This document shows positions 8,842 to 17,082 of a DNA stretch of 64,000 nt, one piece after another. The position numbers and the translations under genes are program-made. The notes under the pieces are model-generated. The model saw only the letters and a program-made list of their open reading frames with translations. It was not told the DNA's origin and did not search any database. Origin of the DNA: Pseudomonadota bacterium. Lineage in GTDB: Bacteria; Pseudomonadota; Gammaproteobacteria; Burkholderiales; Burkholderiaceae_C. Where the stretch lies: positions 1 through 64,000 of the forward strand of contig CAUJHQ010000061.1 of the NCBI GenBank assembly GCA_963204815.1. The letters are read 5' to 3'. Within the stretch, counting starts at the first letter, position 1. Every line of letters begins with the position of its first letter.

Positions 8842-10076
8842 AGCGAGCGGGCGATGTCGTCCCACGCCGCGGCGAGCGCGGCGCGGTGTTCGGGGGCGGC
8901 GATGGCGATCAGCGCCTGGGCGCGGGCGCCGAGCGACAGGCCGCGCAGTTCGGCCACGCCGTGTTCGGTGACCACGGCGTCGGCCAGGTGGCGCGGCAGC
9001 GTGACGAGTGCCTGGCGGTCCAGCGCCGGCACGATGCGCGACACGCTGCCGCCCTTGGCGGTGGCCGGCAGGCAGATCAGCAGCCGGCCGCCGGGCGAGG
9101 CGAGCGCGCCCTGCGCAAAGGCGGGCAGGCCGCCGGCGCCGGCCTGCAGCGTGCCGCCGGCGCGTTCGGCGTTGACCTGGCCGAAGAGGTCGACCTCGAC
9201 GGCGCCGTTCACGGCCACGAAGCGCGGCATCGCGCCCAGGCGCGCCGGGTCGTGCGTCTGCGTCACGTCGGTCAGGAAGAGGGTGGGCAGCTGCGCCGCG
9301 AAGTCGCGCAGCGCCGCGTCGCCCAGCACCACGCCGGTGGTGACGGGGGCGTCGCGGTCCAGCGCGCCGGCGTCCCACAGCGTGCGCACCGCCGACGGCA
9401 GCATGCCGCCGTGGAAGCGCAGCCGGCGGTGGTTCGACAGCGCCGCCGCCAGCGACAGCGGCACGCCGCCGATGCCGAACTGCAGCGTGTCGCCGTCGCG
9501 CACCAGCGTGGCGACGTGGGCGCCGATGCGCGCCTCGACCGCGCCCACCTTGGGGTCGGTGAAGTCGTTGAGCGGCGCGTCGGCCTCGACCGCGAGGCCG
9601 ATCTCCGAGCGGTGCACGCGGAAGCTGCTGTTCAGCCGCGGCAGGCGCGGGTTGAAGTGCGCCACGCGCAGTGCGGCGCGCTGCCACACCAGCGGCACGA
9701 AGTCGCAGGCCAGGCCGGGCGCGCACCAGCCGTCGGCGTCTGGTGGCGTGAGCTGGGCGATGGCGACGTCGAACGGCGGCGCGTCGCGCAGCTGGCGTGC
9801 GATGCCCAGGTAGTCCAGCGCCGGCAGCTCGGCGCGCCCTTCGGCGAGGCCGCGGCGCAGCGATGGCGACATGAACCAGCCGAGCTGGCGCGCTTGCGGG
9901 TGCAGCGCCAGGTAGTCGATGCGGTCGATGCCGGGGAACTGCACGCCGGCGAAGGTGACGCCGCGCGCGCGCTCGGGGTCGGCGCGCAACTCGTCGGCGA
10001 GCAGGGCCGATTCGTTGCTGAGCGTGGGCACCCAGACGCGCTGTCCGGGGCCGAGCGCGTCGACGAGGCGCTTCAT
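8838..10076 (-). CDS. Acetyl-CoA hydrolase/CoA-transferase family protein, short form
   Basis: A 412-residue family-I-type CoA transferase-like protein. GDTLQFGIGGVPLSLAAAL in the middle and the motif VNGAVEVDLFGQVNAE are diagnostic of the acetyl-CoA hydrolase/4-hydroxybutyrate CoA-transferase family. HLADAVVTEHGVAELRG near the C-terminus also fits. The stretch where relatives usually carry the catalytic Glu (GIHSEM-like) reads GGMLPSAVRTLWDAG, about four residues shorter and without Glu, so transferase activity is doubtful. It could swap CoA between products and substrate acids. It overlaps both neighbours by 4 bp. Confidence 0.82.
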   Translation of the reverse strand: MKRLVDALGPGQRVWVPTLSNESALLADELRADPERARGVTFAGVQFPGIDRIDYLALHPQARQLGWFMSPSLRRGLAEGRAELPALDYLGIARQLRDAPPFDVAIAQLTPPDADGWCAPGLACDFVPLVWQRAALRVAHFNPRLPRLNSSFRVHRSEIGLAVEADAPLNDFTDPKVGAVEARIGAHVATLVRDGDTLQFGIGGVPLSLAAALSNHRRLRFHGGMLPSAVRTLWDAGALDRDAPVTTGVVLGDAALRDFAAQLPTLFLTDVTQTHDPARLGAMPRFVAVNGAVEVDLFGQVNAERAGGTLQAGAGGLPAFAQGALASPGGRLLICLPATAKGGSVSRIVPALDRQALVTLPRHLADAVVTEHGVAELRGLSLGARAQALIAIAAPEHRAALAAAWDDIARSL

Positions 10077-10450
10077 GCGCCGACCCGCGCCGTGCCGGTC
10101 AGGACCTCGCTGCCGGCGGCGGTGCGGCCGCGCAGCATGTACTGCGCAGCGTCGCCTTCCACGCGCTCGAGCGTGGCCGTCAGCTCGATCACCTCGTCGA
10201 CGAGCGCCACCCCGGCGAAGCGCGTCTGCAGCGAACGCACGCTGCCGGCGCCGAAGTGCTGCGTGAGCAGGCGCCCGGCCAGCGCCATCGTCAGCATGCC
10301 GTGCACCACCGGCCGCTCGAAGCCGGCCTGGCGCGCGAACGCCGGGTCCAGGTGCAGCGGGTTGTGGTCACCCGAAGCGGCGGCGTACAGCGCCAGCTGC
10401 ACCGGCGTGACCGGCTCGCTGCGCAGGGTGAGCGTCTCGGGGAAGCTCAC
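10073..10450 (-). CDS. MaoC/FAS1-like dehydratase domain protein (hydratase half)
   Basis: 125 residues starting at GTG (VSFPETLTLRSEPVT). AAASGDHNPLHLDPAFARQAGFERPVVHGMLTMALAGR is the classic hydratase-2 motif with catalytic Asp and His. It probably forms a functional heteromer with the preceding MaoC-fold protein, equivalent to the two halves of a double hot-dog enoyl-CoA hydratase. The GTG overlaps the stop of a 21-codon mini-ORF (GTGA), which supports this start over the 167-codon ORF in the track. Confidence 0.85.
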   Translation of the reverse strand: MSFPETLTLRSEPVTPVQLALYAAASGDHNPLHLDPAFARQAGFERPVVHGMLTMALAGRLLTQHFGAGSVRSLQTRFAGVALVDEVIELTATLERVEGDAAQYMLRGRTAAGSEVLTGTARVGA

Positions 10451-10512
10451 TGGACGATCCTCCGCACGATGTGCTCCGGGACGAGCGCTTGGGAGCGGCC
10501 CGGCGCGCTCAT
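10447..10512 (-). CDS. Possible 21-codon coupling ORF between two MaoC genes
   Basis: MSAPGRSQALVPEHIVRRIVQ is exactly bracketed: its ATG overlaps the upstream MaoC stop (ATGA) and its TGA overlaps the downstream GTG start (GTGA). It has no recognisable domain. It may be a translational relay bridging a gap between two subunits, or an accident of compact coding. Confidence 0.25.
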   Translation of the reverse strand: MSAPGRSQALVPEHIVRRIVQ

Positions 10513-10937
10513 GCCACCGCCGCCACGGCGTTGCGCGACAGCACGGTCTGCGTCGCCGTGGCCACGCGCCGGCCACCGACGGCGTAGTGCGTCTCGATGA
10601 CGATGAAGGTCAGCGCACCGTCCTTCTTGTCGTAGATCTGCGCCACCGAACGCGTGATCTCGACCTCGTCGCCGATGCGCACCGGCGCCGCGTGGTCCAG
10701 GCGCTGTTCGGCATGCAGCACGCCGCGCAGCGGCACGTTCAACAGCTTCATCAGCGCGGCACTGCTGTAGTGCTCGCCTTCCAAGGCCTTCAGGAAGGTG
10801 GGCGGCAGCGGCGAACCCGGCGCCCAGGCGGCCGGGTCGGTCTCGCCGATGGCCTGGCAGAACAGCTTCACGCGCCACGCATCGACGGCCACCGTGGTCG
10901 GCGGCGTCGTGAAGCCGATGCGGCTGCGGTCGATCAT
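10509..10937 (-). CDS. MaoC-like N-terminal dehydratase domain protein (FAS1-like)
   Basis: 142 residues beginning MIDRSRIGFTTPPTTVAVDAWRVKLF. The opening matches the N-terminal, non-catalytic half of FAS1-type dehydratases (HsdA/HadA-like), including PLPPTFLKALEGEH, RGVLHAEQRLDHAAPVRIGDEVEITRSVAQIYDKK and a TFIVIETHY strand. It lacks the catalytic Asp/His motif found in the next protein, so the two are likely subunits of one heteromeric (R)-enoyl-CoA hydratase. The start overlaps the crotonase stop (ATGA). Confidence 0.85.
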   Translation of the reverse strand: MIDRSRIGFTTPPTTVAVDAWRVKLFCQAIGETDPAAWAPGSPLPPTFLKALEGEHYSSAALMKLLNVPLRGVLHAEQRLDHAAPVRIGDEVEITRSVAQIYDKKDGALTFIVIETHYAVGGRRVATATQTVLSRNAVAAVA

Positions 10938-12376
10938 GCCGGCTGGTCGGCCGACCAGGTCCGCGGGCCGCCGCTCCACGCCGGCGACACGCCGGCCAGG
11001 CAGGCCGCGACGTCGCCGAACGCGGGGTCGCCGTCGGTCCAGGCCGATGCGGTGCGCGCCTGCTCGGTCAGCGTCTTGCCGCGCAGCGCCGCGAGGCGGC
11101 TGCCCGGGCCGGGCGTGCGCCAGGGCAGCGACCACAGCTTGCCGACGAGTGCGCCGAGCGCCGCCGCGGCGCCGTCGTCGGCGCCGACGATCTCGATCAC
11201 GCGGCCGTACGGCCCCAGCGGGGCCAGCACCAGCTGGGCGCCGGCGGCCGGGTCGGCCGCTTCGTCCAGCACGCGCAGGGCGGCCGTGTGCGTGGCGCCG
11301 CCGCGGTCGGTGACGACCACGGTGTCGGCGGGCAGCGTGGCGTCGGCCTGCTGCGGCAGCTTGAGCTTGGCCAGCGCCGCCGTCCAGGCCTGGCGCGTGG
11401 CGCTGACCGGGCCCACGCGCAGGCTCTCGACGCCGGCGCCGGCCGGCGGCGCAAGCTCGCGTTCAGCGCGCAGGCGCTCGAGGAACAGCGTGCGCACCAT
11501 GCGGCCCGCGACCGGGCTGAACATCAGGCGCAGGAAGTTGTTCATCTCGGTCGCCGTCGCCTCGGCGAGGGGCTGGCGCGCGCCCTGCAGCACGCTGTCG
11601 ACGATGGCGCTGTAGGCGGGGTAGAGGTCGAAGTCTTCCGCGCCCACGCCATGCCGGGCGGCGATGGCGCGCGCGGTGGCGTCGCTGTGCGCGGGCACGT
11701 CGGCCTGCTCGAGGTTCTTGAACTTCAGTGCGGCGTCGAACGGCGTGCCGTGCAGCGCACGCGCCACCGCCTTCGCTTCGTCCACCAGCTTGGCCAGAGG
11801 GACGACGGACGAGACGATGCCGAGTTTGAGTGCCGTGCCGGGGTCGACCGAGCGACCCGTGAGCAGCAGGTCCATCGCCGGCTCGAAGCCGGCCAGCCGC
11901 GGCAGCCGCTGCGTGCCGCCGGCGCCCGGCAGCAGGCCCCAGCGCACCTCGGGCAGGCCGAGCTGCAGGCGCGGGTCGTCGGCCACCAGCCGCATGCGGC
12001 AGGCGAGCGACAGTTCCAGCCCGCCGCCGAGCGCGAGCCCGTTGACGGCGGCGACAAAGGGCTTGGCCGAGGCCTCCATGCGCACGAACTGGCGGCCCAG
12101 GCGGCCGCACATGTCGAACATCTGCGCGTGCGTGGCGCTGCGCGCGCTGTCGCAGTAGCCGCGCACCATCACGAGGTCGGCGCCAGCCAGGAAGCTGGAC
12201 TTGCCCGAGGTGATGACGCAGCTCTTCACCGCGGGGTCGCGGTCGACCTGGTCCATCAGCGCGTCGAGCGCGTCCATCAGCTCGACCGAGAACACGTTCA
12301 TCGTGCGGTCGGCCATGTCGATGGTGGCCAGCAGGACGCCGTCGGCGTCCAGTGAGGTCGTGATGGGCGCGCTCAT
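10934..12376 (-). CDS. FadJ/FadB-like enoyl-CoA hydratase with eroded dehydrogenase region
   Basis: A 480-residue protein. Residues 1 to about 200 form a crotonase domain with the oxyanion strands SSFLAGADL and NGLALGGGLELSLAC and the catalytic region LPEVRWGLLPGAGGTQRLPRL, closest in style to the alpha subunit of multifunctional beta-oxidation enzymes. A helical linker follows (to about 330). The last ~150 residues keep a faint echo of the 3-hydroxyacyl-CoA dehydrogenase domain (LVLAPLGPYGRVIEIVGADD, cf. LHFFSPVEKMPLVEVI) but no GxGxxG. It therefore looks like a FadJ that lost its dehydrogenase half. Start ATG at 12376, with its ribosome-binding context just inside the badI end. Confidence 0.85.
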   Translation of the reverse strand: MSAPITTSLDADGVLLATIDMADRTMNVFSVELMDALDALMDQVDRDPAVKSCVITSGKSSFLAGADLVMVRGYCDSARSATHAQMFDMCGRLGRQFVRMEASAKPFVAAVNGLALGGGLELSLACRMRLVADDPRLQLGLPEVRWGLLPGAGGTQRLPRLAGFEPAMDLLLTGRSVDPGTALKLGIVSSVVPLAKLVDEAKAVARALHGTPFDAALKFKNLEQADVPAHSDATARAIAARHGVGAEDFDLYPAYSAIVDSVLQGARQPLAEATATEMNNFLRLMFSPVAGRMVRTLFLERLRAERELAPPAGAGVESLRVGPVSATRQAWTAALAKLKLPQQADATLPADTVVVTDRGGATHTAALRVLDEAADPAAGAQLVLAPLGPYGRVIEIVGADDGAAAALGALVGKLWSLPWRTPGPGSRLAALRGKTLTEQARTASAWTDGDPAFGDVAACLAGVSPAWSGGPRTWSADQPA

Positions 12377-12381
12377 CGGCT

Positions 12382-13179
12382 TCAGCTCACGAACTTCTTG
12401 AAGTCCGGCTTGCGGCGTTCGTTGAAGGCGCGCACGCCTTCCTTGGACTCCTCGGTCTGGTAGTAGTGCTTGACCGTCTGGATGCCCTGGAAGCTGATGC
12501 CGCGGATGTGCTCGGTGTCGGCGGCGAACGAGCGCTTGACGATGGTGAGCGCCGTCGGGCTCATCTCGTTGATCTCGGCGCACCACTTGTCGACCTCGGC
12601 GTCGAGCTGGTCGTGCGGCACGACCTTGTTCACGAGGCCCATCGCGGCGGCCTCGGTGGCGCTGTAGCGGCGGCACAGGAACCAGATCTCGCGTGCCTTC
12701 TTCTCGCCGACGATGCGGGCCAGGTAGGCCGTGCCCCAGCCCGGGTCGGCCGAGCCGACCTTCGGGCCGACCTGGCCGAAGCTGGCCTTCTCCGACGCGA
12801 TCGTCAGGTCGCAGATGGTGGCGAACACGTTCCCGCCGCCGATCGCGAAGCCCTGCACCTTGGCGATGCTCACCTTGCGCAGGTCGCGCAGCGCGGTCTG
12901 CATTTCCTCGATCGGCATGCCGACCGTGCCGCGCGGGCCGTAGAGGCCGTCTTCGCTCAGATGAACCTTCTGGTCGCCGCCGGTGCAGAAGGCCTTGTCG
13001 CCGGCGCCGGACAGCACCATCACGTTGGCGCTCTTCTCTTCGTCGGCGCGGCGCAGCGCGTCGATCAGCTCTTCCAGCGTCTGGTTGCGGAAGGCGTTGT
13101 AGACCTCCGGGCGGTTGATCGTGATGCGCACGACGCCGTTGCTGACGTCGTACAGGATGTCCTTGTAGTCCTTGGCCAT
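12382..13179 (-). CDS. badI: 2-ketocyclohexanecarboxyl-CoA hydrolase
   Basis: A 265-residue crotonase-fold ring-cleaving hydrolase. MAKDYKDILYDVSNGV, FCTGGDQKVH, the YGPRGTVGMPIEEM segment, QGFAIGGGNVFATICDLTIASEKASFGQVGPKVGS and VGEKKAREIWFLCRRYSA follow Rhodopseudomonas palustris BadI almost motif for motif. BadI adds water to 2-ketocyclohexanecarboxyl-CoA and opens the ring to pimeloyl-CoA. MenB is the main alternative, but the BadH neighbour 17 bp upstream and the absence of menaquinone genes favour BadI. I chose M at 13179; an in-frame ATG 21 bp upstream is also possible. Confidence 0.88.
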   Translation of the reverse strand: MAKDYKDILYDVSNGVVRITINRPEVYNAFRNQTLEELIDALRRADEEKSANVMVLSGAGDKAFCTGGDQKVHLSEDGLYGPRGTVGMPIEEMQTALRDLRKVSIAKVQGFAIGGGNVFATICDLTIASEKASFGQVGPKVGSADPGWGTAYLARIVGEKKAREIWFLCRRYSATEAAAMGLVNKVVPHDQLDAEVDKWCAEINEMSPTALTIVKRSFAADTEHIRGISFQGIQTVKHYYQTEESKEGVRAFNERRKPDFKKFVS

Positions 13180-13196
13180 GATCGAGTCTCTTTCGT

Positions 13197-13967
13197 TCAA
13201 CCGTGCATCGTGAGACCGCCCGAGACGCTGATCGTCTGGCCGGTCATGAAGGCGGCGTCGTCACTCGCGAGGAAGGCGACGAGGCCGGGGTAGTCGTCGG
13301 GCACGCCGATGCGGCCCAGCGGCACGCCACGCACCATGGCGTCGCGGATCTTCTGGCCCTGCTCGCCGGTGCCGACGAAGGCGTCCATCGCCGGCGTGTC
13401 GGTCGGGCCTGGGCAGATGGTGTTGATGGTGACGTTGTTGCGTGCCACTTCGCGCGCCAGGGCCTTCGCGAAGGCGATCGTCGCCCCCTTGCAGCCGCTG
13501 TAGACGACCTCGCCCGAGCTGCCCACGCGGCCGGCGTCGGACGCGATGTTGACGATGCGGCCGCCCTTGCGCGCGTTCATGCCCTGCGCCACGGCGTGCG
13601 TCATGTGCAGCGGGCCGAACCAGTTGATGGCGGTGACCTTCTGCCAGAAGTCCGGCGTCGTCTTCAGGAACGGCATCGGCGTGTCCCAGCCGGCGTTGTT
13701 GACGAGGATGTCGGTGCCCTGGCCGGCCTGCTGCTCGAAGCTGGCGACGGCGGCGGTGACGGCTTCGTACTTCGTGATGTCGCAGCTCACGGCCAGCGCC
13801 TTGCCGCCCGCCTTCTCGATGGCGGCCACGGTCTCGGCGGCGCCGGCGGGGTTGATGTCGAACACCCCCACGGTGCAGCCTTCGGCTGCGAGCCGGGTGG
13901 CGATGGCGCGGCCGATGCCGCTGCCGGCGCCGGTGACGATGGCGGTCTTGCCGCTGAGTCCTCGCAT
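13197..13967 (-). CDS. badH: 2-hydroxycyclohexanecarboxyl-CoA dehydrogenase
   Basis: A 256-residue SDR with GAGSGIGRAIA, NNAGWDTPMPF, IVNIASDAGRVGSSGEVVYSGCKG (Ser-Tyr-Lys triad) and the C-terminus SVSGGLTMHG. The NNAGWD, SDAxRVGSSGE and SVSGGLTM signatures are those of BadH from R. palustris. It oxidises 2-hydroxycyclohexane-1-carboxyl-CoA to the 2-keto form, the direct substrate of BadI encoded next. AGGAGA sits upstream of the ATG at 13967, ruling out the longer ORF in the track. First gene of the leftward operon under the operator at 14045-14067. Confidence 0.88.
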   Translation of the reverse strand: MRGLSGKTAIVTGAGSGIGRAIATRLAAEGCTVGVFDINPAGAAETVAAIEKAGGKALAVSCDITKYEAVTAAVASFEQQAGQGTDILVNNAGWDTPMPFLKTTPDFWQKVTAINWFGPLHMTHAVAQGMNARKGGRIVNIASDAGRVGSSGEVVYSGCKGATIAFAKALAREVARNNVTINTICPGPTDTPAMDAFVGTGEQGQKIRDAMVRGVPLGRIGVPDDYPGLVAFLASDDAAFMTGQTISVSGGLTMHG

Positions 13968-14044
13968 GTCGAAGTTCTCCTGTGCAGGGTCGGGGAGGGT
14001 TCCGGGAAGCGGCCGGCCCACGCGGGCCGGTCGATGCTGTGCCA

Positions 14045-14067
14045 CATGATACGCTAGCGAACGATAA
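14045..14067. promoter_or_regulatory. Operator upstream of badH
   Basis: TACGCTAGCGAACGATAA with its CATGA 5' flank forms a 23-mer that recurs letter for letter at 18636-18658. The core GCTAGC is palindromic. It lies 78 bp upstream of the badH start on the minus strand and begins the 279 bp non-coding stretch shared with the divergent ligase. Confidence 0.65.
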
Positions 14068-14192
14068 GGCGGCAGGCCCGCGGCGGCTCCGGATCACCCG
14101 GGTTTTCCCCGGTCGCGCAGGGTTCCGGGCGCCGTCGCGACACGCGCTCCCTTCGTGCGCCGCCCGAGCGCGTTTCCCCGCATGGCCTGTGT

Positions 14193-14212
14193 CTTGCACT
14201 AGCGTACGATTC
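14193..14212. promoter_or_regulatory. Operator upstream of acyl-CoA ligase at 14247
   Basis: CTTGCACTAGCGTACGATTC, whose complement reads GAATCGTACGCTAGTGCAAG, carries the same GTACGCTAG core as the badH site in opposite orientation. It is 34 bp upstream of the ligase ATG, so this intergenic region has one operator per divergent gene. Confidence 0.6.
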
Positions 14213-14246
14213 CGCCGCCCTCGCGTGCCACCGGAGTCCGTCTGCC

Positions 14247-15818
14247 ATGAGCCAGAACCCGATCCACCCCGCCGTGGCCCAGTGGCTGCAGCGCCCCTTC
14301 GGCACGCTGGACGAGATGGTCCGCGTCCAGGCGCAGGTGCAGCCCGGGCACCCGGCGCTGGTGCTCGACGGCCGCACGCTGAGCTACGCGGACTTCGACC
14401 GCCAGATCGACCGCGTGGCCGCCGCGCTGCAACGCGACGGGCTGCGGCCGCGCGAGGTGATCGCCATCGCCGCCGGCATGTCGCTGGCCTACGCCGCCGT
14501 GTTTTTCGGCGCCCTGCGCGCCGGCCTGGCCGTGGCTCCGCTGGCGCCCGACCAGCGGCCCCAGACGCTGCAGGCCATGGTGGCCGATGCCGGTGCGCGG
14601 CGGCTCTTCATCGACGCTGCGGTCGCGCAGCACCTGGCCGGCGTGGCCGGTGCGTCCGACGTGCCGCGCGTGGCGCTGGACGACGCCGCCCCGGGCGCCG
14701 CGCTGTCGTCGTGGCAGGCGGCCGACGGCGCACGCCCGGCGCCGGTGGCGGTGCAGCCCGACTGGCCCTGCACGCTGATCTATTCGTCGGGCACGACCGG
14801 CCTGCCCAAGGGCATCACGGCGCCGCATTCGTACCGCTGGTCGGCGCTGCAGATGTTCCAGACGCTCGGCTACTCGCCGCAGTCGGTGGTGATGATCTCG
14901 ATCCCGCTGTACTCCAACATGACGCTGTCGAGCTTCCTGCCGTCGTTGGCGATGGGCTGCACGCTGGTGCTGATGTCGAAGTTCGACGCCGGTCGCTGGC
15001 TCGAGCTGGCCGAGCAGCACCGCGCCACCCATTGCATGCTGGTGCCGGTGCAGTACCAGCGGCTGTTGGCGCACCCCGACTTCGACCGCCGCGACCTCGG
15101 CGCCTTCCGCATGAAGTCCTGCGGCAGCGCGCCCTTCGCGGCGTCGATCAAGGCCGACGCGCTGCGGCGCTGGCCGGGCGAGCTGGTCGAGTTCTACGGC
15201 ATGACCGAAGGCGGCGCCGTCTGCGCGCTCGACACGCGCCGCCACCCCGACAAGCTGCACACCGTGGGCCGGCCGTTGCCGGGGCACGAGTTCCGCCTGA
15301 TCGACGACGACGGGCGCGAGTTGCCGCCCGGTGCGGTGGGCGAGCTGGTGGGCCGCTCGGGCGTGATGATGACCGGCTATCACAACCTGCCCGAGAAGAC
15401 GCGCGAGGCCGAGTGGTTCGACGCCGAGGGCCGGCGCTACATCCGCACCGGCGACGTCGGCCGCATCGACGACGACGGCTTCGTCGTGCTGATGGACCGC
15501 AAGAAGGACATGCTGATCTCCGGCGGCTTCAACGTCTACCCGAGCGATCTCGAGGCGGTGCTGTTGCAGCACCCGGCGGTGGCCGAGGCGGCGGTGGTGG
15601 GCGTGCCGTCCGAACGCTGGGGCGAATCGCCGGTGGCCTGCGTGGTGCCGCGCGCCGGCGCCACGGCCGCCGAGGCCGAGCTGATGGCGTGGGTGAACGA
15701 GCGCGTCGCCAAGCCGCAACGGCTGGCCGGTCTGCGCTTCGCCGCGGCGCTGCCGCGCAGCGAGATCGGCAAGGTCCTCAAGCGCGAGCTGCGCGAGCGC
15801 TGGCTGGCGGAGGCGTGA
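14247..15818 (+). CDS. Acyl-CoA synthetase (AMP-dependent ligase)
   Basis: A 523-residue ANL enzyme, monocistronic. LIYSSGTTGLPKGI (A3), EFYGMTEGG (A5), YIRTGDVGRIDDDGFVVLMDRKKDMLISGGFNVYPSDLE (A7-A8) and SEIGKVLKRELRE with the catalytic Lys are all present. It should make an acyl-CoA from an imported acid. Since it is divergent from badH/badI and shares their operator, an alicyclic acid is plausible, but the substrate cannot be read directly. The ATG is preceded by GGAGTCC. Confidence 0.9.
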   Translation: MSQNPIHPAVAQWLQRPFGTLDEMVRVQAQVQPGHPALVLDGRTLSYADFDRQIDRVAAALQRDGLRPREVIAIAAGMSLAYAAVFFGALRAGLAVAPLAPDQRPQTLQAMVADAGARRLFIDAAVAQHLAGVAGASDVPRVALDDAAPGAALSSWQAADGARPAPVAVQPDWPCTLIYSSGTTGLPKGITAPHSYRWSALQMFQTLGYSPQSVVMISIPLYSNMTLSSFLPSLAMGCTLVLMSKFDAGRWLELAEQHRATHCMLVPVQYQRLLAHPDFDRRDLGAFRMKSCGSAPFAASIKADALRRWPGELVEFYGMTEGGAVCALDTRRHPDKLHTVGRPLPGHEFRLIDDDGRELPPGAVGELVGRSGVMMTGYHNLPEKTREAEWFDAEGRRYIRTGDVGRIDDDGFVVLMDRKKDMLISGGFNVYPSDLEAVLLQHPAVAEAAVVGVPSERWGESPVACVVPRAGATAAEAELMAWVNERVAKPQRLAGLRFAAALPRSEIGKVLKRELRERWLAEA

Positions 15819-15874
15819 TCGGCGCGAGCGCTTGGCCCGCGCAGCCCGTATGCGCGCGAGCGCGCGCCCGCGCC

Positions 15875-17080
15875 TCAGGCGCCGTGGCGCCCGACGATGG
15901 CCACCGCGCACACGTTCTGGTGCGGGTGGCCGCCCAGGTTGTGCGTGAGGCCGAGGTCGAAGTCCTTCAGCTGCCGTTCGCCGGCGCGGCGCTGCAGCTG
16001 CAGCCAGATCTCGTAGACCATGCGCAGGCCCGACGCGCCGATGGGGTGGCCGAAGCACTTCAGGCCGCCATCGGGCTGCACCGGCAGCGCGCCGCCGCGG
16101 TCGAAGGTGCCGTCGAGCACGTCGTACAGCGCGCGGCCGGGCGCGCTGAAGCCCAGGTCTTCCATCAGCACGGTCTCGGTGACGGAGAAGCAGTCGTGCA
16201 CCTCGGCCATGCCGATCTGGCGCCGCGGGTCGGTGATGCCGGCGGCCTTGTAGGCGCGCGCCGAGGCTTCGCGGGCGGTCTGGATGCTGGCGCCGTCCCA
16301 GGCCTGGAAGCCGGCTTCCTCGCCGTTGCTGACCGAGAGTTCCAGCGCCTTGAGGGTGACGAGTTCGCGCCCCGGCTGCAGCGCGCGCGCGATCTCCGGC
16401 GTCGTGAGGATGGCGCAGGCCGCGCCGTCGCTCACGCCGCAGCAGTCGAACAGGCCCAGCGGCGCGGCGATCGTCGCCGCCTTCAGCACGTCTTCCTCGG
16501 TGATCTTGTTGCGCAGGTGCGCCTTCGGGTTCAGCGCCGCGTTGTCGTGGCTCTTCACCGACACGTGCGCCATCGCGCGCTTCAGGTCCTTCATGTCGAC
16601 GCCGTGTTTGGCGGCGTAGGCCGAGGCCAGCTGCGCGAAGGCGCCGGGCGCCGTGCTGTTGGGCAGCCAGAGGTCGTTGGCGACGCCGCGCGTGCGCACG
16701 GGCAGGCCGCCGTAGCCGGTGTCCTTCAGCTTCTCGACACCCAGCGCGAGCACGATGTCGTAGGCGCCGGAGGCGACCGCGTAGGCGGCGCCGCGCAGCG
16801 CCTCGGTGCCGGTGGCGCAGGCGTTTTCCACCCGCGTGGCAGCGATGCGCGGCAGCCGCAGCGCCGCGGCCAGCGGGCCGGCGGTCTTGCCGACGTTGTT
16901 CTCCTCGAGGCAGACGCCGAGCCAGGCGGCCTCGATCTGGCCGAGCTCGATGCCGGCGTCGGCCTTCGCCTCGTTGAAGGCCTCGACCATCAACTCGTCG
17001 GCGCCGGCGTCCCAGCGTTCGCCGAAGCGCGAGCAGCCCATGCCGAGGATGGCGACCTTGTCGCGAATGCCGGTGGCCAT
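15875..17080 (-). CDS. Thiolase (SCP-x/BbsB-like acetyl-CoA acyltransferase)
   Basis: A 401-residue thiolase of the lipid-transfer/SCP-x branch. The nucleophile Cys88 lies in ENACATGTEAL, the His motif is VHDCFSVTE, and GLKCFGHPIGASG carries the second His. All catalytic residues are intact. This branch typically works with a DUF35 Zn-ribbon/OB-fold partner, which is fused to the protein encoded 2 bp upstream. It probably performs the thiolytic or retro-Claisen step of a bulky acyl-CoA. Confidence 0.92.
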   Translation of the reverse strand: MATGIRDKVAILGMGCSRFGERWDAGADELMVEAFNEAKADAGIELGQIEAAWLGVCLEENNVGKTAGPLAAALRLPRIAATRVENACATGTEALRGAAYAVASGAYDIVLALGVEKLKDTGYGGLPVRTRGVANDLWLPNSTAPGAFAQLASAYAAKHGVDMKDLKRAMAHVSVKSHDNAALNPKAHLRNKITEEDVLKAATIAAPLGLFDCCGVSDGAACAILTTPEIARALQPGRELVTLKALELSVSNGEEAGFQAWDGASIQTAREASARAYKAAGITDPRRQIGMAEVHDCFSVTETVLMEDLGFSAPGRALYDVLDGTFDRGGALPVQPDGGLKCFGHPIGASGLRMVYEIWLQLQRRAGERQLKDFDLGLTHNLGGHPHQNVCAVAIVGRHGA

Positions 17081-17082
17081 CG

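Noticed and set aside
12382-13179. MenB (naphthoate synthase)
   Set aside because: The crotonase motifs allow it, but no menaquinone genes are nearby and BadH precedes it; BadI fits better.
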